From assembly GCF_037392515.1 (NCBI RefSeq), contig NC_090295.1, forward strand, positions 21,034,001 to 21,098,000: a stretch of DNA of 64,000 nucleotides. Reading direction: 5' to 3'. Below the pieces are notes generated by a model. It saw only the letters and a program-made list of their open reading frames with translations. It made no database searches and had not been told where the DNA came from. This DNA is from Haliotis asinina (Eukaryota; Mollusca; Gastropoda; Lepetellida; Haliotidae). A program made the translations under genes and the position numbers. Positions 1-11,270 of the stretch are shown here, in pieces; the stretch's first letter is position 1; every line of letters starts with the position of its first letter.

Positions 1-106
1 CAAACATGCGAATTCTTAACAAAACTTTACATCCAAACGCAGCTGTTCACATGGATGATATTTGCACATTGCTTTTCAGCAATTTGAAGCATGGTCCTCG
101 TGCAGT

Positions 107-394
107 TCATCGGCATAAACATGTGAAGGTATCACGTGGACGCTGTCGAATATGCCTCCCGATATGCTCCCAGACGTGTCGGAGGATCTTCATGTCCATA
201 GGAGAACCTTTACGTTGTTGACGCTGAGGAAGTTTCAAGTAAGGTGCAGTGGGTTGAGTGGCGTTATCCAGTTTGAACAGCTTTCTTGGGTTATTCCACA
301 GGTATGGAAGCACGACTGGTATAAACACTTGGGTAAGACTTCCACCCGTATCCCCCAAAATTTTAAAAATAGGAAACATATCTTTGTGTGTCAT
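107..394 (-). CDS. Unrecognised 95-codon open frame, possible terminal exon
   Basis: A minus-strand frame (starts MTHKDMFPIFKILGDTGG, ends DTFTCLCR) is open for 95 codons. It is basic and Pro/Gln-rich in the middle (KLPQRQQRKGSP). I recognise no family and see no firm splice sites. A + strand frame overlaps it for part of the length. It may be chance. Confidence 0.15.
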   Translation of the reverse strand: MTHKDMFPIFKILGDTGGSLTQVFIPVVLPYLWNNPRKLFKLDNATQPTAPYLKLPQRQQRKGSPMDMKILRHVWEHIGRHIRQRPRDTFTCLCR

Positions 395-607
395 TTGTAG
401 AAGTCTTTCAGTATGTTAAAATACATTTAAAGAAACGTGTCAAAAGTCATTGTTATCAGATAGGGACTATATATTCAGGTGATATGATTTAACTACACTT
501 AAATGTAAGGAGGTATACGGACGGAAATCTTCCCAGGAAGCACATCTTGGACGCAGCCCTACGCCCATAAATGAACGCTTGGCTGTGAAGATGGAACCTG
601 CTTTCAT

Positions 608-705
608 CAGAAAACGGGCGTGTCAAGACCCGGGGTAGAATCCCAAGCTGAGAACAATGTGTGACGTCTGTTACTGGTATCCCCGCCGTGGTGTTTTGGG
701 AGCAT
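608..705 (+). repeat. SINE-A remnant
   Basis: Diverged body of the tRNA-headed SINE: AGACCCGGGGTAGAATCCC, then ACAATGTGTGA and TATCCCCGCCGTGGTGTT correspond in order to the B-box region and body of the copy at 44889. Confidence 0.45.
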
Positions 706-829
706 TACTGAACACTCATCTGTTCAGTCGATGTTGATGGGTGATGGTCGTTCCCTATGAATGTCTGTAAGCTCTCGAAACAAAATGGCGGAGACTTCGG
801 GGTGCCAGATGACGGTGTTGTGCAGCATC

Positions 830-1455
830 CAGTCTAAGTAAACGTAGTCTCAGTGTATTTCGTTACACTCCACCACTGAGTCTAACAAAACGTAGTAGAA
901 GGTCGCTTCAGGTAACCTTTGAGCGATCAATGACCGTCCAATCAAACGCGAGACGGTTAAATAGATGTAACCAGTCAGACAAACGGCTACTATTTAGGGA
1001 TCGGAGGGACTTTCAAAATATTCAGGTCAATGACACAGATCTCTCCACAAACAAAAATCCGCATACGACACAGTTATTTGACCTGCAGTATATACGCTTT
1101 GGGGTTTCTGTTGACATGGTTACTATTAGCTGATATTTCCGCCAGATGACATTCTTGAATAGTGCCAAAAACACTATTTTCAGCGACTGTTTACTCGCCG
1201 TTGTCATGATTGTACGTACGCCGTGTGCATCACCCGGAAGCGAGCGTACGCTAAATAGCATTCGGAATCGTTCGGGTACGAACCTTTTCGAGATAACAAG
1301 TTCAAAAGGTATGTGCGAATGTCCACTTTCGCGATTTGGTAAGCTGTGTCCTGATTGATCAATCTCAAAGGTTACCCGACGCGACCTCCCATAAGCTTTT
1401 GTTACTCAGTAGTGGAGTGTAACGAAAAGCACTGAGGATAAGTTTACTTAGACTG
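830..1455. mobile_element. TIR DNA element, family 1, long copy
   Basis: About 50-base terminal inverted repeats begin CAGTCTAAGTAAAC and end GTTTACTTAGACTG-like, with an inner CACTCCACCACTGAGT / ACTCAGTAGTGGAGTG pair. Flanks TGCAGCATC (821-829) and TACAGCATC (1457-1465) look like a slightly decayed 9-base target duplication. There is no transposase frame, so it is non-autonomous. It has about 175 bases more than its sister at 16895-17345. The 9-base duplication and long TIRs fit Mutator-like or Merlin elements. Confidence 0.8.
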
Positions 1456-2066
1456 GTACAGCATCTTGTGCTGTTGACGTTACAGTGAGTCTGATGTCCG
1501 GCCATTATCTCTAAGACGTTTCACATTAACTCACGGCCCCATTTCTCGAAGCAAACTTTTTTAAACTCAAATTTCAAACTGAGTTTGACAAAATGTACCA
1601 GCTGAATTGTAACTCAACTGTAGTTTTGAAATACAAAGCCTACACAAATTTAATTAACCTATTTACCAAACACAAATTGTCTACCGTGTTTGAGTTTAAT
1701 ATTGATTTGAGTTCATTCTGTCAAATGAATTTTCCTGTTTACTCAAATTTCGAGAAATCGGGGCCAAATGTGGTTTTGTGGGAACCCTTGTCTGAGATGC
1801 CAGCTTCTCCAATGTCCCTATCGCTCTCTCGCTACTCAGACGTTTTGTCAGTAAAATCTAACCAATGATGGAAAGATTTCGGAGCATGATTCTAAAGTTA
1901 TGATAGAATTCACCAAATATCTATCTTCACCCAAAAGTGTAATTCATGTGAAGGTCCGGAGGCAGGCTTCTCTATTCTAAATATTCCATCTATTTATAGC
2001 GCACTGACTGATGTATCAAATGGACTTTCTTTGGAAAGTGCACGTTATTTTTGTTTTCAACCATTG

Positions 2067-2267
2067 GACCCGTGAAGGTCCGGAGTAGAATAGGCCTTCA
2101 AGCAATCCATGCTTGCCATAAAAGGCGACTATACTCGAAAGAGGCGTCACCGGTTCCCAATTGTGCAGATCGATGCACATGTTGTTGAACACTGGTTTCT
2201 CAGGTCCAGACACGAGTATTTACAGATAATCATATAGCTGGGGTATTGCGTAAAACTAAACTCACTC
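2067..2267 (+). repeat. SINE-B copy
   Basis: Starts GACCCGTGAAGGTCCGGAG, passes CCATAAAAGGCGACTAT and GCAGATCGATGC, and ends at the SINE tail GTAAAACTAAACTCACTC. An internal part is deleted. Confidence 0.8.
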
Positions 2268-2354
2268 TTCGACCCAACTACTGTCAGGATATTGTATTAC
2301 GAAGGGAAATGTCTATGCACATCTTGAAATTACACTTATCTTCATTATAAACGA

Positions 2355-2586
2355 TCAGCAACCCATGCTTGCCATAAAAGGTGACTAGGCTTGTCGTAAG
2401 AGGCGACTTACGGGATCGGGTGGTCAGGCTTGCTGACTTGGTTGACACATGTCACCAAATCCCAATTGCGCAGATCGATGCTCATGTTGTTGATCACTGG
2501 ATTGTCTGGTCCAGACTCGATTATTTACAGACCGTCGCCATATAGCTGGAATATTGCCAAGTGCGACGTAAAACTAAACTCACTCA
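2355..2586 (+). repeat. SINE-B copy, 5'-truncated
   Basis: Begins at CAGCAACCCATGCTTGCC and runs to AAAACTAAACTCACTCA; otherwise near consensus. Confidence 0.8.
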
Positions 2587-2589
2587 TTA

Positions 2590-3920
2590 TAAACGATAGT
2601 GTAACTGCCATATGGTTAGTTGGATTTCATCCTCAGGTGGATTGCGGAAGCATCGCAGCATACCTGGTTGAACAAGAATCAAGTTTGTAAGTGGCTACCC
2701 TCATCGGGTAAGTGATTCTGATGCCCAGTTAGGCCAATGTGGGTAATTTCGACACTTGCAGAGGCACCAAATTGTTTGTGCAGAAATTTCGTGATGTAGA
2801 TTCATTACCAAGGAAATGGGTATGGATGAATCTTGTGAAAACTGGACAATGTTTATGAACTCGTATTTGTTGGTGCAGTAAACAGTGGGTATTTAATTAG
2901 TGGTGTGTGTTTCAGACGAGTACGTATCGTTTTTTCTTCTTTAGAATCCATTTAACAAAAGTGAAATTTGGGGGTCTCACATTATATGCATGTTTCAGAT
3001 ACTGATGGCGCTGCCTATTGGCAAACAAAGATGTGAGTTCAGTGCCACACATTCGGGTACCAGTAATAATTTCAATAAAGCGGAGGAAAGATCTAAATGT
3101 TTTATTTGGTTTGTACAATCATTCCCAGAAAGGAAGCAGGTCACCCGCATGCTTGATAGTGAAAGCAGTCCATAACACATTTCGGCTAAAATGGGTACCC
3201 GGTTTTATAAGGCAATGAGTAACAGGTGCCAATTTCAGTTAATTCTCGGGAGACCGCCATGACGAAGTATGACGTTGGCATGGGCCTGTAATTCTCCTCT
3301 CCCCATCAACAGCTGCAGTGACTGGCGAATCCACTTGCTTTGCTGGGTCCAATTAATGCAAACATTCCTCTGGTCTCTGAAAGGAACATCTTTTTGTGTG
3401 AAAGCAAAAGGTTCCTCCAAACATACATGGTTACATTTTTGTTTTGCTTACTGGGCCAGCATTTAGGCGTCCAAACACTCGTTTCATTATAGAAGCTGTT
3501 AAAAAAACATCCCATGAATTTACTAATAACTAGACTTTTACGCCGCTTTTGAACAATATCAAGGTGGGACAAGCGGCCACATGCCAGCAGCAATCACCAA
3601 CTGGACTTTTCCGTCCAATAAGATGACACTGCAGTAGTGACCATTTCACGATGCATTTTGATTCACTAACATTCAAAATCAGTAGGACAGTTCTCTTAAC
3701 CGTCAGTCGTCTGAAACCTAAACATGTCATTGCTAAAGTATCCTTCACCTCTCCCCAAGATGTGTCGCACTTTAAAGAGGTTCGCGGCCCGGTTTTCCCC
3801 CCACTTGAGTGTTCTCGTAAATCACGGAAGTTCCACGGGCCTCCATTGAATTTTGTACTCTATCGTACGGTGTTATTAGACGAAACGAACTCTAAAATCC
3901 CAAGCAAAATGACAGAAAAT
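2590..3920. other. No gene recognised
   Basis: Several open frames of 60-95 codons lie on both strands, overlapping each other with no family motif or supported splice sites. One SINE-A fragment is at 3540-3595; a short SINE-B tail remnant (GAGTTTAGGTTTGACGTCGC) is near 3928. Confidence 0.6.
3540..3595 (-). repeat. SINE-A fragment
   Basis: CGCCGCTTTTGAACAATATC on the + strand is the complement of the SINE tail. Only the 3' part is recognisable. Confidence 0.4.
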
Positions 3921-4217
3921 GATGAATGAGTTTAGGTTTGACGTCGCCCTCAGGAATATTCCAGCCATATGGAGGACGGGTTGTTACGGAAGCAAATTGG
4001 CGTTCATGACAAATGTAAACCAGCATTTAGCAGTTAAATAGCGCTGAATGGACGCCAACCAAACGGTGAAATGGTGTCGGGGTGTGATTTCACACGCGCG
4101 CAGTTAAATGGCAATAAAGTAATGTCACTAAATGTCTGATTCATGCCTCTCCACCTTACCTCGTATATCTCTCAGGGCTTACAGACATGAACTTAGACAC
4201 AGGAAATACTCCCTTAC

Positions 4218-4361
4218 TTTGTATGTTCGCCAGTGTACAGTCCTCGGTCGTCACATCGTGCACGAGATCTTGAACTTGCCCCCGTAAAAGTACATTACAG
4301 GAGCTGAGTGCATTTGAGTTGCCGCCTCTACTTGCCTTGGATGGGGGTTTACAATCATCCT
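4218..4361 (-). CDS. Candidate internal coding exon of an unknown gene
   Basis: On the minus strand a pyrimidine-rich TTTATTTCAG acceptor is followed by 144 bases with one frame open for 47 codons (reads DDCKPPSKASRGGNSN, then NVLLRGQVQDLVHDV and TTEDCTLANIQ) and a consensus donor, AAAGTAAGG. Three Cys and the lack of repeats are suggestive. I recognise no family and found no partner exons, so it could be chance or an exon of a gene lying mostly outside. Confidence 0.25.
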
Positions 4362-4718
4362 CTGAAATAAATACATTTACAGAAATAACAAAATAAAATT
4401 AGAAAAAGACAAACTAACATTAAAAAGTAAAATTGCATGACAATATGAAGATAACACGATGAGTTTTGCCCTTTACAACATGTGGGTGCTGCCGACATTG
4501 GAAATTGTCAATTAAGATGGATTCTCAGGAAAAAGCAAGAGCAGTCATTTCTGGCAACCTTAAATAGACGATAATATTGATTTCACACGCCCTCAGAATA
4601 TGCAGTCAATAATTTGCATCAACACAATCAGGAAACATCCATACGAACCTCATAAATTTTTAACTAACAGATTTAACAAAATCTAGCATAGTTTTCACTC
4701 CTTTCATGCACGATTTAG

Positions 4719-5030
4719 TGAATTTAGTTGTACGTGGTACTCAGCAATATTCCATTTATACTGAGGCGGTTTATAAATATTGGAGTATGGGATCGGACAA
4801 TCCAGTCATCATAATGATCGATCTGCAGAACTGGGAACCTATGACGTGTTGACCACGTCAGCGGACCTTGACCTAGATTTTCGAAGCTAGCACAGCCCTA
4901 TGACAGGTTAAGCGTCATACATTAACTAACGAACGTATGCACATTAGGCCACAAGATCCCGTTAGTCACCTCTTACAAGCATAGGTCACTGAAGGCCAAT
5001 ATTCTAATCTCGACCTTCACGCGTCCTCTC
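4719..5030 (-). repeat. SINE-B copy, old and diverged
   Basis: + strand order is tail complement, TCAGCAATATTCCATTTATA, GATCGATCTGCAGAACTGGG, CGACCTTCACGCGTC. It meets the next copy head to head. Confidence 0.6.
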
Positions 5031-5036
5031 ATGCAA

Positions 5037-5303
5037 GACCCGTGAAGGTCCCGGGGTAGAATAGGCCTACTGCAACCAATGCTTGCCATAAAAGGCGACT
5101 AGTACTATGCTTGTAAGAGGCGACTAACGGGATCGGGTGGTCAGGCTTGCTGACTTGGTTGACACATGTCATCGGTTCCCAATTGTGCAGATCGATGCTC
5201 ATGTTGTTGATCACTGGATTGTCTGGTCCACACTCGATTATATACAGACCGCCGCCATATAGCGGGAATATTGCCGAGTGCGGCGTAAAACTAAACTTGC
5301 TCA
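5037..5303 (+). repeat. SINE-B copy, near full length
   Basis: GACCCGTGAAGGTCCCGGGG through GCGGCGTAAAACTAAAC. One of the fullest copies, about 267 bases. Confidence 0.85.
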
Positions 5304-5814
5304 ACTCTCACGCAAGATTCTAGCATGTTATTGTAACAAACTGTCAAGTTATCTGAACCAGTTTTTCATAACCATCAAACCTGCTGACACCTTTCCAGGC
5401 GCCCGAAGACAGCAGCATTTGTTGGCTTTGAGCTGACATTCAGAATTCGTTTTAAAAACTTGAGATGGATACGTTCAATTTCAGTAGCGAACGTTCCCCA
5501 TACTAACAGCTGATGATGCTTCATGGAAATAAAGAGTCCCAACACTCACTGCGTCTTATTTTAGTGCGTTCCAGTGCCTAATAAATTAATAAAATCACAA
5601 TGCTCATGCAGACTGGACAATACACATACGTTGCCACGAAGACTTCACAATACACCTACGTTGCCTACGCGTTCGCATGTTTAACTCGTTTGACTTTCAG
5701 CGAAAGTGGGAGATTCGTTTATATACAGTACATCTGTTCAAGTATTAGACCGAGAATATACCTTTAAAATTATGCATTGGCTAATGGTAAACATATACAT
5801 CCATACATTTCTAA

Positions 5815-6561
5815 CCTCACACATGAATGTCGTTTTCTGATTGAAAATAATAGAAAAGCGCTTAGTCAATGTACCCTGCTTACAGGTGATAAGGCTCGAG
5901 GAACATAAACCTTGTGGGTACTTGAGCTCATAGCCCGCTCGTGACCAGTGAACAACTTATAATATCCAGACAAACGAAACATTTCCACAGGAAAGAAATA
6001 CTTTCACTTAATTTCTCTTCATCACGTTTCCTCACTGACTATCATTTAATCGAAGGGAACAAACAAGCATCGAGGGTACATCAAGGTATTTATCTTACCG
6101 AACACCTCAATGCGAATTCTTGACTGTTTGAAGCGTGGGTATCGGATCGTACACTTTAGCCAACCAGTGTTAATAAAATGATTCGAAAATTGCATCTTGG
6201 TGTTTTTCATGCAGGTATTGTCTCAGTAAAATCGCCGCGGTGTAATTCCCCTTCTTAATATTCACAGGGACTACATGTAAACGCCAATATTCAAATTTGT
6301 TTCTTGGAATGCGCTGTAAATCTTTTGGTTGCCATCCCTAGATTTTGCAGACGACACAAGAAAAACATTTTCTCCCTTCCATCGATTTTCATTCGCAAAA
6401 TATCGGTATTTTCCGTGCACCATGCGTCATTCAATGCTATTCGAGATAAGTACTACCACGGTGTAGCGAATGAGTTGCCATTGCCAGCGAGGTACATGGG
6501 AAATAAAAGGAGAGCACTTACTGAGGCTTAGCCAATCAGAAAACGACATTTATGTGCGAGG
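5815..6561. mobile_element. TIR DNA element, family 2, about 747 bases
   Basis: The ends read CCTCACACATGAATGTCG and, inverted, CCTCGCACATAAATGTCG, each running on through TTTTCTGATTG. Inside are blocks found in reverse order at 13672-14070. No transposase frame is seen and no clear target duplication could be made out. Non-autonomous; superfamily unknown. Confidence 0.7.
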
Positions 6562-7139
6562 AAAGATCTCTCGCCCACAAACTCACACACACTAAAGAAC
6601 ATAAACACAAGAAAACACCAAACCTCGAGCTCATCTGACAGTTTACTAGTGGGGTAGGAGTTCCGTCCGTACCCATACCCCCATCAAAAAATACAAAATG
6701 ACATACCTCGCTCTAAATATATTTTCAAGAAACTACAACAGGTATTAAAATAATTTTTTTTAATAAAAATACATATATAAAAAGCAAGAAAAAGAAAACA
6801 ATCAGCTTACTTCACTCTTGGAATATTTAAACGAGGGGAAAATTTACAATGTGAAAAGAGGGCACGGGTACGGGTGGATATCTTTCCCAAATATTTTGCG
6901 CGTAAAAGTTTCATTACATTCCTGAAACATTTAATTTCAAAATATGTTAGTTTTCTTTATATCTGTTTTTAAAGTAGGTTTCTGCCTTAACGTGAACACT
7001 GTTTACACTATAATTTACGCCCTGATTCACCTATGTCAATGGAGGCAACAACGAAAATGTTTCCTTGTGTTGCTAACACAAATAAAATATATCCGTCCAA
7101 TCCTCTGCATACATTGTCTGTTTATAGGATGTTGAAACC
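6562..7139. other. AT-rich, nothing recognised
   Basis: A- and T-rich DNA with no convincing frame or repeat seen within this window. Confidence 0.6.
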
Positions 7140-7500
7140 TTTATATAATTATTTCAGATAAATTCAGTTCATCAGTTAAGAACTAAATGTCTGGCACTTG
7201 ACTTACAAAATCTTTTCAGCACTCACCAAAGAGCATCTTGCCTCGTGGACAGCTTCCCCAAAAAATAATTTGATGGGAGAAGTGCGCATGCCTACAATCA
7301 ATGCTCTAAGTAAGGGCCTGTCAAACCATTCGTTTGGCCCTTTATGTGTATTTCACAGTTTCGCAAACTTGCTGGCACGAACTTGCACGTTTTGCACGTG
7401 ATACTGTTTCGAAAGACCTTGCGTGTAGTGCGCATGTACACAATCAGTTTACTGAGTAAGGGCCAGTCAGATCATTAGTTTGGCCCCTCGTGTGCATGTA
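7140..7500. repeat. Dispersed repeat R2, copy 1
   Basis: AGCACTCACCAAAGAGCATC, then TTGCCTCGTGGACAGC and TCAAACCATTCGTTTGGCCC recur at 55825-56060 and in part at 34680-34790. No coding frame or terminal repeats found. Confidence 0.6.
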
Positions 7501-7802
7501 ATACGTCAAAAACTTGCACCAGTCGTGACCAATTCGTGTTTTCCGGGACAAGCCGAAGAGCGACTCATGCCTCCGTGGGAGGGTTTTCACAGACCACAAC
7601 TGTACTTTAAACAAGAACGATAACACTGTTCCATTAACGAAACACGCCCACGTAAAATCACCAAAACACGCAATATCACCGAAGCACTCGAATATTGTAT
7701 TCTTACTTTCGAAATAATCGCCGGCCCACAGGTGGAAAAATTTACGTAACGTAAACCTGTATTTCTGTGTTGTTGTTTGTGAGTGACAAAATTGTGAGTT
7801 AT

Positions 7803-7926
7803 TTTTACGCCGCTTATAGCAATATCCCAGCAATTTGAAGGTGGGGGACACCAGAAATGGGCTTCACACATTGTACCGACGTAGCGAATCGAACGCTTTA
7901 ACCGCTAGGCTACCCCACCGCCACCG
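7803..7926 (-). repeat. SINE-A, minus orientation
   Basis: Reading the minus strand: GGGGTAGCCTAGCGGTTAAA, GCGTTCGATTCGC, then the body and a GGCGTAAAAAT tail. Confidence 0.75.
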
Positions 7927-8264
7927 TGTGGCAAAATAAATACCAGTGTTCGCAGATTATGTTTAGGAAATATATATTACAAGGACCTGACAAATAGCTT
8001 ATATATATAGTGAATGTTGAAATTGGCGAAATGCAGATCGAAGGGTCACACAAGAAATAGATAAGTTCAAATAACGAGTTTATTGAGTACGCATCGAATC
8101 TTACAGTGCTCTATCCCACACGCGATTGAGAACCCTGGCTATTAAAACCAGTTAACTATACAATAAAAATTTCCAAAGTTGAAAATGTACGATCTCGCAG
8201 CAACTGAAACTGGACCTAGATAATGTAAACAAAATATTCCGTTGGCAAAATGTGATGTCAGCAA

Positions 8265-8830
8265 GATTGACGTGGGCTCCAATTCCTTAGTATCACTGGT
8301 AGGGAACTTGGTTACAATGAGAGTGGAGTCTTTGTGATTTTGTGCGACAGAAACTTTATGATTTGTGATAGAGTCTTTGTTATTTGTCATAGAATCTTTG
8401 CAATGATTGGTTTTATAAGATAAAATGGTAATTATAGATTTAGTTTGTGGTAATGAATACTACGGTTTTCCAAATCAACATATAAAATCAACTTGCAACG
8501 ATATTAATTTGCTTAAATAAATCTAACAATGACAAAAATATCATATTCATCATAATTTACAATGAAAATGATAAATATGAGTAAAACATCAACAATCATA
8601 TATAGACTTAAAAATGTAAAGTGTTGTCTAATGTATCACAATATGTGAATAAACACTACAGGCTTAAGGAATAGACAGTAGCTTTACATCCCTGTTCATG
8701 TGGCGATAAGTGGCTCGTTAAATCCCGTAAGTGGCTTCGTTAGATTATTGTTTTTACTGATCTAAGTAAATCTAAGCACAGAGAAAACATTCCAAAATGG
8801 AAGACACGATAGCTCCGCCATAGAGCAATA
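8265..8830 (+). repeat. Dispersed repeat R1, copy 1
   Basis: Blocks GGTAGGGAACTTGGTTACAA, AGTCTTTGTGATTTTGTGCG, AATATGTGAATAAACACTAC and CATCCCTGTTCATGTGGCGA occur in the same order, reversed, at 42940-43960. No long frame. Class unknown. Confidence 0.65.
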
Positions 8831-8952
8831 TTTTTTTCCAGGAGATTTTCAACCAAAGGGAAACAATTCAGGCAAGATTCATACGCTTCTTGGTGGAATT
8901 AAGCGCAGGGGACAAGTACCACCATAATATACTTGACCACTTAAAATGTTCA

Positions 8953-9215
8953 TAGAGGATACTAAACGACCCTCCGTGTGATACCATTTTTTATTAAACG
9001 AGTTAATGATTTGATACTCAATTTTTAACGAGTTTAATAAAAATGATATTTCACGGAAGCGAGTTTAGTATTCTGTTTATCACTCGCCAAACATAAATTG
9101 GCAGAAACTGCCGCGAAATTCACTACAGTGTGAGGCCTCTCAGCTTTCCGCGAGTCAAACATGGGCTAGTAAAATTGCGACATCTGCATTAGCATTGTGA
9201 CGTCACTTGCAGGCG
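8953..9215. repeat. Foldback repeat R3, copy 1
   Basis: Arms GAGGATACTAAACGAC...ATACCATTTTT and AAAAATGATATTTCACGGAA...GTTTAGTATTCTG form an inverted repeat (8953-9075). The DNA out to about 9215 (AGCATTGTGACGTCAC) is also shared with 46038-46330. Confidence 0.65.
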
Positions 9216-9678
9216 GGGCAAGTAATGTGGACGAATGCACTTGGTTGCTACAGGTAGATTGGCGATTAAGCACGTGCAATACATGTTGACCGTGGCGTGA
9301 AATCTATACCGCCACTGTTTAACACGTGTCTCGTAGAGCAGTTTACCTGAGCAAAACACCACCACGACAAGATTCGGATGAGGAAATTGAACTATTCAAT
9401 ATTTAGACGACAACCATTTGTTTCAAATGGAATGTTCTGGAGGCGTTCCCATATATGCAAATTGGGGCCATTTGTCAGGTCATGGCTCAATTTAATACTT
9501 GTCAAGCAGCAATACTCCATTAATTTCCTATTACAACTTACCGTCAGTGTGATAACATACATCAAATCAAGTCCGATTACCAGTCGAATTGTCACACCTA
9601 CAAAATGTCCAGCAAATTTTGTCAGATGGCCCTGTGGATTCGGTCAGATTGCCCCACGGAGTAGTCAAAATGCCATAT

Positions 9679-9880
9679 TTATTTAAAATGATTAAGTATA
9701 GGCCATAAATGCATGGTATTTGCAAGCTTTGATATTATGTGCTTCATATAAAAGTATGTATACAGTTGTGGGTTTACCCATGGAACATTTATCAGAACTA
9801 TTACTTCCTATATGAAGAACATAATACCACAGTTGACAAATACCATGCATAAGCCAGACATACTTAATAATTTTAAATAA
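9679..9880. repeat. Foldback element with 75-base arms
   Basis: The left arm (TTATTTAAAATGATTAAGTA, then GCATGGTATTTGCAAGC) pairs with the right arm ending at 9880 (CATACTTAATAATTTTAAAT). The spacer is about 50 bases. It looks like a small non-autonomous DNA element. Confidence 0.7.
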
Positions 9881-9899
9881 CTTTTTTCACGTAAAGGCA

Positions 9900-10590
9900 G
9901 GCATGTATAAATAGCTTTCATTACAATGCAATGGTATATGCAGACGTGTATTAAAATGTACAGTTGGCTGAAACAATATAGTTGACAGGATTATTTACCA
10001 AGTAATAAATGCAATGTTGACCAGTGTTGAAAAAATAACTGCTCAGTACCAGTTGATAGGTAAACATATCCTGACATATCATGGTTTTAAATAAATTTGG
10101 CCAACTTAGAATAAATGACAAATTCGATGGGGCATTTTATAGCTGGGGCAGTTCCACTGATTCCCATTACATATGTTTCATCAAAATGAAAAAAAAAATT
10201 CACATACGCTTGAAAAAGTTTCGTTGTAACGTTCTTCTTGGTTTGGAACCCTAATGCTGCAGTCTACCCGATCACTGCCGAATTCAAGGGTAAATAAAGA
10301 AATACTTGTCGCTTTCATTGTTTTCCATTTTGTTTTAGTACGCATGTCAGCATGAGACCCGATATTTGTAAGCAGTGTTCGAAATAACTATCTTCCCGCT
10401 AGCAAAATGCTAGTTGACCTTTGCTCGGCCCTGTCCAAAGTTACTGAAGCTGGCACAGTTGGCTAGTGATACTTTAGAAGCTGATCATGTTTTCATGAAT
10501 CCTGACCTGGTAATTGTAGCTACAACGTCGTCCTATGAAACATATACAAATAGCACGTTGTTATAAAAAAAACCCACCTAAGCAGTAACG
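9900..10590. other. Nothing recognised
   Basis: No coding frame over 60 codons and no internal repeat seen. Confidence 0.55.
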
Positions 10591-10593
10591 CCA

Positions 10594-11270
10594 TTGGTCA
10601 GTTCTGAAGTGCCAGAGTATGATAACAGTGATTCACCACTGGTTGAAAGCAAAACCCGGAAACCTAAAGCCCCATTTACACAGGACGCTCCGCCTTCCCT
10701 TTGCGTTCTACCAATTTTCAGATCACCACTGAACGCTCAAAGGAGACACGACGAACTCAAAGATAACGCAGAACCATCGCCATGAAGGCAGAAAGAAGGC
10801 AGAGCAAAGGCCAGGAACGGCTCAGAACGCCACAACGGAAGGCGACTGTATTGAACCTGCTCAAAACAGACGAGACCGGTCGCCGTCATGGTTGACTGAT
10901 CGCAGGACGCAGGGAGAAGGCAAAGTGAAGGCAGTGCCATCGCCGAAGTCGTCGAGTGAAAGCACAACGGTTGGCAAAAGGGGCTGGTTCCATTCTCTCA
11001 TCATTGTAGAATGACCCTGCATCTTCTAGACGCAGTTCTTGCATTAGCTGGTTGCAGTCCCGTATTGCAACCGTCTGTGTCTGTGATACCCCAGGTATAT
11101 CTGAGGAGGTCAGAGCTGATGGGCAGGTAGATTTACATGCATGTGAGCCAGAGGATCCTGAGGCCCAAACAGCTCAAGATTCTGACTGTGACGGCTGCCA
11201 TGATAGTGATGGTGGTATCACAGATACAAACAATTATGATGTGGAGGATTCTTCCAGTGATGATGACTGA
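10594..11270 (+). pseudogene. Coding-like stretch with acidic tail, unrecognised
   Basis: Frame 1 (10594-10680) reads VSSEVPEYDNSDSPLVESK. A GC-richer block with many GAAGGCA and CAGAACG motifs (about 10676-11040) follows, then a frame at 11052-11270 with GISEEVRADGQVDLH and an acidic end (DVEDSSSDDD, stop TGA). The outer parts look like one acidic C-terminal region split by an inserted block that begins CATTTACACAGGACGCTCC. I do not recognise a family; it may be the end of a transposon gene or a host retrocopy. Confidence 0.25.

Noticed and set aside
7444-7851. 135-codon minus-strand frame
   Set aside because: It overlaps a SINE-A and repeat R2, with an overlapping second frame; no family motif.
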